Source of the DNA: CAZIWX01 sp964543125
GTDB lineage: Bacteria > Fidelibacterota > UBA8477
Assembly (NCBI GenBank): GCA_964543125.1
Contig: CAZIWX010000141.1
Span: 1 to 5,745, forward strand
Direction of reading: 5' to 3'
DNA length: 5,745 nt
Part shown: piece after piece, positions 1 to 5,745 of the stretch
Layout: each line of letters opens with the position of its first letter
Numbering within the stretch: the stretch's first letter is position 1
Program-made: the position numbers and the translations under genes
The notes under the pieces: model-generated
Database searches by the model: none
Seen by the model: only the letters and a program-made list of their open reading frames with translations
What the model was told of the DNA's origin: nothing

Positions 1-3000
1 GCCGTAGGCGAAGTGGTATAGGCTGTACTTTCATTCCCGGCCGCATCCGCCAGGACTAGGCTAACCGGAATCGTGGCCGAATCCGCAATGTCATTATCGC
101 CTTCCGTCACGGAGTAGGTCAGGGTATAACTCCCGCCCCCATTATCTGTCAGTGTGCTGGCCACGTCAACGCCATTCACCGTGATGGCGCCCGCCGATAA
201 ACTGGCTTCACTCGCTGTTACTGTCACCGTCAAATCTGCTCCCGGAATAAGCATGCCGGATGTGGGCGAAAAGCTGACGTCCGAGATTGTAGGCCGGTTG
301 GCGTCGATGACTGGTGTGGTGGAAGCGGACGGACTGGTGGTATAAGCTGTATTGGTATTTCCGGCGGCATCCTGCAGAACGATATAAACCGGAATCGTTC
401 CACTGTCGCTCACATCACCGTCCCCGGAAGTGACAATATACTTAGCATTATAATTCCCGCTACCGGCATCGGTAAAGGTGGCAATGGTTGAGCGCTGATT
501 GATTTTCAGTGTATCGGGTGTAAAGCCGGCGGCATTGGCAACAATGGCTACTGCTAAAGTATCGCCGATCCCCAATGTTCCGGTGGTGGGGCTGAAAGTA
601 ACCAGTGAAATAGCCGGTGAATTGGCATCGATTGCCGGTGTACTGCCCGCTGCCGGTGATGTGGTGTAGGTGTTGGTGGCATTCCCGGCCGCATCCGCCA
701 GCGTAATACTGATGGGAATGGTGGCGCTGTCGGCAACGTCGGCATCGCCTTCGGTAATGGTGTAGGCAATGGAATAAATACCACCACCCGAATCGCTAAA
801 GCCCGCACTTACATCAACACCGTTTACGGTTATGCTGTTCGCGCTCAACCCCGCTTCACTGGCGTTTACGATAACGGTTAAAACATCGCTCACAATCAGG
901 GTGCCCGAAGTGGGATTAAAACTAATACTGCTGATGCTGGGCGAATGGGCATCAATACCGGGTGAACTTCCGGCCGCCGGGGAAGTTGTAAAAGTTCCCG
1001 TGCTATTTCCGGCGGCATCGGTAAAGGCCACTGCAATGGGAATCTGAGAAGCATCGCTGCGGTCGGTTTCACCTTCGGAAACGATGTAATCAGCGGTGTA
1101 GGTTCCACCACCACCATCCGCCAACGTGGTGGAAATGTCCACACTATTTACCGTGAGCGTCGTATTTGTAAGACTTGCCTCACTCGCGCTAATCGTCACG
1201 GCCAGAGTATCACCAACCTTCAGCAATCCGGATGTGGGTGAAAAAACAGCGCTGGATATAGTGGGTGAGTTGGCATCGATGGCCGGAGTGCTTCCCGCAA
1301 CCGGTGAAGTCACGAAATTATTGGTTGCATTACCCGCAGCATCCGTGAGAGTCACCTGAATCGGTATTTGCTCGGAATCGGCCCGGTCGGTATTACCTTC
1401 GGCGATAGTATAGGTCACCGAATAGCTTCCTCCGCTGTTGTCCACCAAGGTTGAAGCAACATCTACCGCATTCACAGTGATCGAAGATGCGCTAAGACTC
1501 GCTTCACTGGCTGAAATGGTCATGGTCAGCGTGTCGCCCACCTGCAGGGTACCACTGGTGGGTGTGAAGCTAACGGAAGAGACGCTGGGAGAATTGGCAT
1601 CCACGGCCGGCGTGGCCGTTGAAGCCGGTGCGGTAGTGTAGCTTCCGGTCGTATTCCCGGCGGCGTCCGCCAGTAAAACAGTAAGCGGAATTTGCTCCGA
1701 ATCGGTCTGATCCGAATCGCCTTCGGTTACCGTATAGGTTGCTGCATACACGCCACCCGTGTTGTCAGCGAAAGTTCCGGACACATCCACGCCATTTACT
1801 GTCAGTGTTGTAGCAGTTAAACTCGCTTCGCTGGCATTAATCGTCACAGTCAGAGCATCTCCTACTTTCAGAGTGCCACTGGTGGGCGAATAGGTCACGG
1901 ATGAAATACTGGGTGAATTGGCGTCGATGGTAGGTGTAACCCCCGCCAGCGGGGCGGTCGTAAGTGTATTTGTAGAATTGTGCGCGGCATCTTCCAGAGT
2001 AACGCTGACGGGCAGTGTTTCGTCTGCGCCGATATCATTATCGCCTTCAGAAATGGAATAGGTTACGGTATAAGTGTTATCGCTGTTGTCAACCAGTGTC
2101 CCGGCCACATTCACACCATTCATGGTAATGGTCACGGCGGACAATCCCGTTTCATCGGCGGAAATATCCATGGTCATGGAATCACCGACCTTGAGGGTTC
2201 CGCTGGTAGGCGTGAAACTCACGGAAGAAACGCTGGGTGAGTTGGCATCGATAGCTGGCGTACTGCCGGAACCCGGTGAAGTTGTGTAAGCACCCGTGGT
2301 GTTCCCGGCCGCATCGGTAAATTCAAATTCTATAGGGATTTGCGCGGCATCCGCCCGGTCCGTATCCCCTTCCGTAACCGTATAGAGCGCCGTGTAAGTC
2401 CCTCCGCCGTTATCGGTAATATGACTGGAGACATCCACACCGTTGATAGTTGCGGTAGTGGTGGAAAGTCCGCTCTCGGAGGCATTAACGGTAGCGGATA
2501 GTTGATCGCTTACCTTCAGCGTTCCGGCCGTGGGACTAAAGGTTACACTGGTAATACCGGGCGAATTGGCGTCAATTCCGGGTGAACTCCCAGCCGCGGG
2601 CGAAGTCGTATAATTGCCGGTCGTATTTCCGGCAGCATCATTGTACTTGATAATAATGGGAATCTGGGATGCATCGGAGATGTCGTTGTCGCCCTCGGTA
2701 ACCGTGTAGGTCGCTGAGTAAACACCACCTCCGTCGTCCGAATGGGTGCTGGAAATATCTTTACTATTTACAGTGAGCGTTTGCAAGGATAGGGATGTTT
2801 CGCCGGCATTGATGGATACGCTGATGGTTTCACCCACTTTACGCGTACCACTGGTGGGATTGAAAGTGACGCTGGAAATCTGCGGCGAATTGGCATCAAT
2901 GGCCGGGGTGTTGCCGGAGGCCGGGGCAGTCGTGTAAGCACCGGTGGTATTGCCGGCCGCGTCTGTCAGGGTAACACTCAACGGAATTTGAGAACCGTCA

Positions 3001-4313
3001 TCGATATTGGTTTGCCCTTCGCCAATTGTGTAGGTGAAAGTATACGTCCCATCGCCGTTATCCGTGAGCGTACTACCGATACTTTGGCTATTTACGGTTA
3101 CTGAAGAAGCTGTGAGTCCGGTTTCACTGGCGGCAGCAGTGACATTAAGTGTCAGATCATCCCCTACTTTGAGTGTGCCCGAAGTAGGAACATAGGCTAC
3201 GGATGAAATACCAGGGGAATTAGCATCGATTCCCGGCGAACTACCGGCCGCCGGTGAGGTAGTATAATTCCCGGTGGAATTGCCCGCGGCGTCATCCAGG
3301 GTAATGCTGATGGGGATTTGGGCGGAATCGGCGATATCGTTGTCACTTTCGGTGACAGTATAGGTAACGGCATAGGAATTATCACCATTGTCCGAAATAT
3401 TACCCGACACATCGACACCATTAATGGTCAGAGTCGTGGATCCCAACCCGGTTTCCGTTGAATTGATGGTCATGGTCAGGACATCACCTACTTTTAGCAA
3501 TCCACTCGTAACATCAAAACTTACGGATGAAATAGATGGTGTGTGGCCGTCTATGCCGGGCGAACTGCCAGCGGCCGGTGAGGTCGTATAGCTGCCGGTG
3601 GAATTCCCCGCTGCGTCATCCAGGGTGATGGTGATGGGGATTTGAGCGGAATCGGCGATATCGTCGTCATTTTCGGAGACGGTATAAGTAACGGTATAGG
3701 AGTTATCACCATTGTCCGAAATATTACCCGACACATCGACACCATTAATGGTCAGAGTCGTAGCACTTAACCCGGTTTCCGTTGAATTGATGGTCAGGGT
3801 CAGGACATCAGCCACTTTTAGCAATCCACTCGTAACATCAAAGCTGGTGGAGGAGATGCTGGGAACAGTTTGATCCACGGTTATCGTAGGAGACAGACTA
3901 ACAGTATCTCCGGTGGAAGCAACCGACACATCATAAAAAACGACGCGGTTGGAGAAAGTTGAATCGTTGGCGAAACCGGTGGCGTTTTCAACTTCGGAAG
4001 CAGTATAGGTGTAGGTGGCCGTGCTGTTGACATAGGGAGCCGCGTTTTTAAGCGGACTGTCTCCCAGACCCTCCCAGGCGTTACTCCCCACCTTAATCTG
4101 CACGATAGCATATTTAATGTTGCTATTGTTGGGTACATTCACAAAGACACTGGCTCCGGTATTACTGGCGTTCCAGTAACCGGAATTAACCGTCCCACCC
4201 GTAGGAGTAAAGGTATTGGCCGCAAACAGGCTGCTGCCAAGCAGGAAACTTCCTAGCCACAATCCGAGTGTTCGCCGCTGTTTAAACCGGAGTGAAATAT
4301 CACGCATTTTCAT
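1..4313 (-). CDS. Giant secreted Ig-like repeat protein, probable surface adhesin (5' part; C-terminus outside window)
   Basis: The frame is open from ATG at 4313 to the left edge, giving 1437 complete codons and no stop, so the protein is C-terminally truncated here. Residues 1-31 look like a Sec signal peptide: a basic n-region (KMRDISLRFKQRR), a hydrophobic core (LGLWLGSFLLG) and a likely cut after LFA-31. Residues 32-150 form a separate beta-rich head containing GYWNASNTG and KYAIVQIKVG. From residue 151 on there are 108-residue repeats with a filamin-like DNGDGTY turn, EGDNDIADS, QIP and DAAGN motifs, typical of bacterial Ig-like beta-sandwiches. The visible part is rich in Thr, Ser, Asn, Asp and Gly; I read no cysteine in it. 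Such proteins usually act outside the cell as adhesins or stalks, and the acidic loops could bind calcium (inference). No catalytic domain is visible. The gene lies 39 nt behind the barrel gene and is probably cotranscribed with it. The secretion route cannot be told without the C-terminus. ORF and export are confident; adhesin role is moderate. Confidence 0.9.
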   Translation of the reverse strand, partial: MKMRDISLRFKQRRTLGLWLGSFLLGSSLFAANTFTPTGGTVNSGYWNASNTGASVFVNVPNNSNIKYAIVQIKVGSNAWEGLGDSPLKNAAPYVNSTATYTYTASEVENATGFANDSTFSNRVVFYDVSVASTGDTVSLSPTITVDQTVPSISSTSFDVTSGLLKVADVLTLTINSTETGLSATTLTINGVDVSGNISDNGDNSYTVTYTVSENDDDIADSAQIPITITLDDAAGNSTGSYTTSPAAGSSPGIDGHTPSISSVSFDVTSGLLKVGDVLTMTINSTETGLGSTTLTINGVDVSGNISDNGDNSYAVTYTVTESDNDIADSAQIPISITLDDAAGNSTGNYTTSPAAGSSPGIDANSPGISSVAYVPTSGTLKVGDDLTLNVTAAASETGLTASSVTVNSQSIGSTLTDNGDGTYTFTYTIGEGQTNIDDGSQIPLSVTLTDAAGNTTGAYTTAPASGNTPAIDANSPQISSVTFNPTSGTRKVGETISVSINAGETSLSLQTLTVNSKDISSTHSDDGGGVYSATYTVTEGDNDISDASQIPIIIKYNDAAGNTTGNYTTSPAAGSSPGIDANSPGITSVTFSPTAGTLKVSDQLSATVNASESGLSTTTATINGVDVSSHITDNGGGTYTALYTVTEGDTDRADAAQIPIEFEFTDAAGNTTGAYTTSPGSGSTPAIDANSPSVSSVSFTPTSGTLKVGDSMTMDISADETGLSAVTITMNGVNVAGTLVDNSDNTYTVTYSISEGDNDIGADETLPVSVTLEDAAHNSTNTLTTAPLAGVTPTIDANSPSISSVTYSPTSGTLKVGDALTVTINASEASLTATTLTVNGVDVSGTFADNTGGVYAATYTVTEGDSDQTDSEQIPLTVLLADAAGNTTGSYTTAPASTATPAVDANSPSVSSVSFTPTSGTLQVGDTLTMTISASEASLSASSITVNAVDVASTLVDNSGGSYSVTYTIAEGNTDRADSEQIPIQVTLTDAAGNATNNFVTSPVAGSTPAIDANSPTISSAVFSPTSGLLKVGDTLAVTISASEASLTNTTLTVNSVDISTTLADGGGGTYTADYIVSEGETDRSDASQIPIAVAFTDAAGNSTGTFTTSPAAGSSPGIDAHSPSISSISFNPTSGTLIVSDVLTVIVNASEAGLSANSITVNGVDVSAGFSDSGGGIYSIAYTITEGDADVADSATIPISITLADAAGNATNTYTTSPAAGSTPAIDANSPAISLVTFSPTTGTLGIGDTLAVAIVANAAGFTPDTLKINQRSTIATFTDAGSGNYNAKYIVTSGDGDVSDSGTIPVYIVLQDAAGNTNTAYTTSPSASTTPVIDANRPTISDVSFSPTSGMLIPGADLTVTVTASEASLSAGAITVNGVDVASTLTDNGGGSYTLTYSVTEGDNDIADSATIPVSLVLADAAGNESTAYTTSPT
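3379..3437 (-). repeat. 59-bp exact direct repeat, copy in unit R2
   Basis: This segment is identical base for base to 3703-3761, exactly 324 bp away. It covers the sequence for the SGNISDNGDN loop and the preceding NGVDV strand. The flanking sequence is also strongly conserved between R1 and R2 but has scattered substitutions, so the two units appear to be the youngest duplication visible in the array. Confidence 0.9.
3703..3761 (-). repeat. 59-bp exact direct repeat, copy in unit R1
   Basis: This is the partner of the copy at 3379-3437. Other unit pairs share the same protein pattern but differ at many third codon positions, so identity of this length stands out. It is a candidate site for slippage or homologous recombination that would change the repeat number by one unit. 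Confidence 0.9.
3864..4220 (-). other. N-terminal non-repeat beta domain of the giant repeat protein (residues 32-150)
   Basis: The segment directly after the signal peptide does not fit the 108-residue consensus. It carries TPTGGTVNSGYWNASNTG, a VNVPNNSN loop, a KYAIVQIKVG strand, WEGLGDSPLKNA and a late FYDVSVAS strand before VDQTVPSISS opens the first repeat. From memory, GYWN-x-x-NTG units with a later strand of this kind occur as a separate bacterial Ig-like module in large marine and FCB-group surface proteins; this link is recalled, not searched. Being at the N-terminus, it may cap the array or form the distal tip. Confidence 0.55.
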
Positions 4314-4352
4314 ATACTTAACCTTGCATTGTCCCATCAAGTTTCTCTGCTG
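4314..4352 (-). other. 39-nt intergenic gap between barrel gene and repeat gene
   Basis: The gap contains only the AAGG ribosome site and an A-rich leader. I see no inverted repeat with a T-run that could end transcription and no convincing -35/-10 pair, so read-through from the barrel gene into the repeat gene is likely. Confidence 0.5.
4322..4325 (-). promoter_or_regulatory. Ribosome binding site of the giant repeat gene
   Basis: AAGG on the minus strand lies 8 nt before ATG 4313, a normal spacing. The second in-frame ATG at 4307 would be 14 nt away, so the first ATG is the better start. Confidence 0.55.
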
Positions 4353-5630
4353 TTAAAATTTATACCCGACTGTTAAACGGCCATCAGCCCAATGGCCCTG
4401 TCCGATAGTCTGAATGTTTTGGATAACGACGCCGCGGATACCTCCCGCAAGATAAAGGTGATTTCCCTCTAAAATTTTCCCTGAAAGCCCGGCGATGGCA
4501 CCGGCGGTGTCCCTGAATTTGCCTCCCCCCAGTTCCACATTCAGTCCGCGCCAATATCCGGTTACATATCCCAGAATGGCCTGTCCCTGGAATCGCCCAC
4601 CCTCTGGGAAAGTATTCTCAAAGTCGTAACTGGACCACTCCAGGGTGAAACCAATCATCACGGGCCCCCAATGATAGTAAAACGGGGTTGTGAACGAAAA
4701 TCGCCAATCCATGGACGAATACCAGGTGGTGAGGTTTTTAGACACCCAATACGGCGAGGCAATACTTGCTTCCAGAACCAGTCCATTCAGGATACCCTCA
4801 TTGAATATGGTTCCCTTGGGCGCCTTGGATGGCTGTCGCGCCACAACCCTGATTGGCGGCCGTTTGGGTTTTATTCCAACACCCTTGGTTACAGGTTTCT
4901 CTCCCTCCGGTGATGCGGATTTGGATTCAGCCCTGGTCGAATCCGTTTTTCCACTTTTATTTATTAATATTTGATTGTCCAAACTCGCCCTGGTACTTGT
5001 GCTATCACCATCATAGTCACACGTATCCGTTTCCGTCCGAACCAAGTGAGGTTTCGGTAGCGAATCTTTTACACTCGCTGTAAGTGTCCTTGCTTTCTGA
5101 ATCGGGCTGGAACCAACCGAAGTTTTAAATGGTAACGGTGGAGGTTTTTTAAAATCGTGCCCCAATGTATCAATTTTGGTCATTGCATCTGCGGTTGTTA
5201 CCGGTTTGGGTGGTGCTTTTTTCAGCAGTCCATACTGAAAAAACGATAACCCGGCATCAAAATAAGCAATCCGGAATTGAGGCGCTCCGGGGGCGGGCTG
5301 AACATCGGCATCAATTGTCTGTCTGGAACGCCGGAAGCTGAGATGATTTCCGATAAATTCGGGTGGAATGATCTCAATTCGGGGTGATCCGGTGGTAACA
5401 TATCTGCCTTTTAAATTCATTCGTTGTATTTTCATGCTCGTCAGAGTTGGCCGAGCGGGAATATTTATGGTAAAAACATAGCTGGTATCTGCTATCGACC
5501 AGGTACCCACAATCCCGGTTTCCGCGTTCAGAGTCTTCGTTAGTGGACCAGTTAACATCATAATCCAGACCAGGCTATAATATACCGGCCAACACCGATT
5601 CGACGATGGAGCAAACTGGATTTTTCCCAC
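4353..5630 (-). CDS. Outer-membrane beta-barrel-like protein with N-terminal beta domain and Pro-rich linker, 425 aa
   Basis: I do not recognise a named family. Residues 1-36 resemble a Sec signal peptide: a core around PVYYSLVWIMMLTGPL and a probable cut after LNA-36. Residues 37-137 are beta-rich (YVFTINIPA, RIEIIPPEF, FRIAYFDAGLSFF). Residues 138-277 are a low-complexity Pro/Lys/Ser/Thr linker (KKPPPLPFK, KPKRPPIRVV), probably disordered and periplasmic. Residues 278-425 alternate hydrophobic and polar residues in short strands rich in aromatics (SSMDWRFSFTTPFYYHWGP, VMIGFTLEW, QAILGYVTGYW, LNVELGGG) and end in LTVGYKF. A terminal Phe in an amphipathic strand is the usual Bam recognition signal of outer-membrane barrels. 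About eight strands would fit, a small barrel. The start is GTG at 5630; ATGs at codons 24 and 25 would remove the basic n-region and part of the hydrophobic core, so GTG is preferred. The protein is a paralog of the upstream gene. A role in anchoring or exporting the downstream repeat protein is only inferred from gene order. Confidence 0.85.
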   Translation of the reverse strand: MGKIQFAPSSNRCWPVYYSLVWIMMLTGPLTKTLNAETGIVGTWSIADTSYVFTINIPARPTLTSMKIQRMNLKGRYVTTGSPRIEIIPPEFIGNHLSFRRSRQTIDADVQPAPGAPQFRIAYFDAGLSFFQYGLLKKAPPKPVTTADAMTKIDTLGHDFKKPPPLPFKTSVGSSPIQKARTLTASVKDSLPKPHLVRTETDTCDYDGDSTSTRASLDNQILINKSGKTDSTRAESKSASPEGEKPVTKGVGIKPKRPPIRVVARQPSKAPKGTIFNEGILNGLVLEASIASPYWVSKNLTTWYSSMDWRFSFTTPFYYHWGPVMIGFTLEWSSYDFENTFPEGGRFQGQAILGYVTGYWRGLNVELGGGKFRDTAGAIAGLSGKILEGNHLYLAGGIRGVVIQNIQTIGQGHWADGRLTVGYKF

Positions 5631-5639
5631 ACCCGGCCG

Positions 5640-5645
5640 CCTAAA
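5640..5645 (-). promoter_or_regulatory. Weak ribosome binding site overlapping the upstream stop codon
   Basis: The minus strand reads TTTAGG here, containing the upstream TAG stop, with the AGG 9 nt before GTG 5630. The match is weak. Together with the 10-nt gap and the GTG start it suggests translation by coupling to the upstream barrel gene rather than strong independent initiation. Confidence 0.35.
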
Positions 5646-5745
5646 ATTTATATCCGGCTAACACTTGGATATCGGCCCAGCCACCGTTGCCCAAGGGTTC
5701 GATATTATTGACCCACACGGCACGCCCCCCCACGCCAATATATAT
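5641..5745 (-). CDS. 3' end of a paralogous outer-membrane barrel-like protein (partial)
   Basis: The frame enters from the right edge and ends at TAG 5643-5641, leaving 34 residues. These read as alternating beta strands around VGGRAVWVNNIEPLG and NGGWADIQVLAGYKF. Aligned to the last 34 residues of the downstream 425-aa protein without gaps, about 15 positions are identical, including a G-x-R core, V-x-x-N-I, the G-x-WAD motif and the terminal GYKF. Even the DNA around both stops matches closely (TATAAATTTTA in each). It is therefore very likely the C-terminal strand pair of a tandem paralog with the same terminal aromatic sorting signal. The stop lies only 10 nt before the next start, which supports an operon. 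Its start, length and N-terminal architecture are outside the window. Confidence 0.8.
   Translation of the reverse strand: MYIGVGGRAVWVNNIEPLGNGGWADIQVLAGYKF

Larger units (their letters stand above)
1..3863 (-). repeat. Tandem array of 324-bp (108-aa) Ig-like repeat units, 11 complete plus 1 partial
   Basis: Units run in the coding direction, each starting at the Pro of a P-x-I/V-S-S motif: R1 3863-3540, R2 3539-3216, R3 3215-2886, R4 2885-2562, R5 2561-2238, R6 2237-1914, R7 1913-1590, R8 1589-1266, R9 1265-942, R10 941-618, R11 617-294, R12 293-1 (cut). Every unit is exactly 324 bp except R3 (330 bp). Conserved positions in order are P-x-I-S-S-V-x-F-x-P-T-S-G, L-K-V-G-D, S-E-x-x-L, V-N-G-V-D-V, D-N-G-G-G-x-Y, V-T-E-G-D-x-D, A-D-S-x-Q-I-P, D-A-A-G-N, Y-T-T-S-P and I-D-A-N-S at the junction. 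The pattern fits one beta-sandwich domain per unit, joined end to end without linkers. Confidence 0.95.

Noticed and set aside
154..3591. A series of plus-strand open frames of about 63-86 codons recurring once per repeat, with similar peptides (L-A-S-x-A-G-V type endings).
   Set aside because: They recur at the 324-bp period because they are antisense to the same coding repeat. They have no consistent ribosome sites and their frames break between units, so they are shadows of the minus-strand gene.
1..3863. Regular spacing that might suggest a CRISPR array or satellite DNA.
   Set aside because: The unit is 324 bp, in frame and protein-coding throughout, with no short palindromic repeats or unique spacers.
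554..4138. Minus-strand open frames rich in Pro, Arg and Met inside the giant gene.
   Set aside because: They are out of frame with the continuous 1437-codon frame and have a composition typical of shifted frames. The main frame shows clear domain repeats and a signal peptide.
4976..5027. DTCDYDGDST in the linker of the 425-aa protein as an EF-hand or thrombospondin-type calcium loop.
   Set aside because: Spacing of Asp residues fits only part of the loop: position 1 is Thr and position 12 is Arg, and there is no second motif nearby.
4671..5083. Plus-strand open frames of 76-94 codons opposite the 425-aa gene.
   Set aside because: They overlap each other, lack recognisable domains and lie antisense to a gene with signal peptide and homologous C-terminus.
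4353..5630. PorP/SprF-type partner of a type IX secretion system adhesin.
   Set aside because: Gene order is reminiscent, but the small C-terminal barrel behind a long Pro-rich linker does not match the all-barrel layout of that family, and the C-terminal sorting domain of the repeat protein is not in view.

Overview
All three protein-coding genes in this window lie on the minus strand and read right to left. They look like one transcription unit from a Gram-negative bacterium. The evidence for this is a Sec-type signal peptide on each of the two genes whose start is visible, and two outer-membrane-type beta-barrel C-termini that end in an aromatic residue. Base composition looks close to 50% G+C. 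The species cannot be fixed from this window. A member of the Fibrobacterota/Bacteroidota (FCB) group or another environmental Gram-negative lineage is plausible, but this is only inference.

Layout in order of transcription: (1) 5745-5641, the last 34 codons of a barrel-like protein cut by the window edge. (2) 5630-4353, a complete 425-residue protein with a signal peptide, a beta-rich N-terminal domain, a long Pro/Lys/Ser/Thr-rich linker and a C-terminal barrel-like domain. Its last 34-35 residues are homologous to the end of gene 1. (3) After a 39-nt gap, 4313 to beyond position 1, the first 1437 codons of a giant secreted repeat protein. This holds a signal peptide, a distinct N-terminal beta domain of about 119 residues, then eleven complete and one partial copies of a 108-residue immunoglobulin-like repeat. 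The repeat period is exactly 324 bp except for one copy of 330 bp. The reading frame stays open to the left edge, so the C-terminus, and any sorting or anchoring domain, lies outside the window.

The working model is a surface locus: a long, stalk-like, probably adhesive filament protein encoded directly behind two related envelope beta-barrel proteins that may help display, anchor or export it. The coupling of a giant Ig-repeat protein with tandem barrel paralogs is the most interesting feature. The partnership rests on gene order only. No RNA gene, mobile element, CRISPR array, promoter or terminator could be supported.
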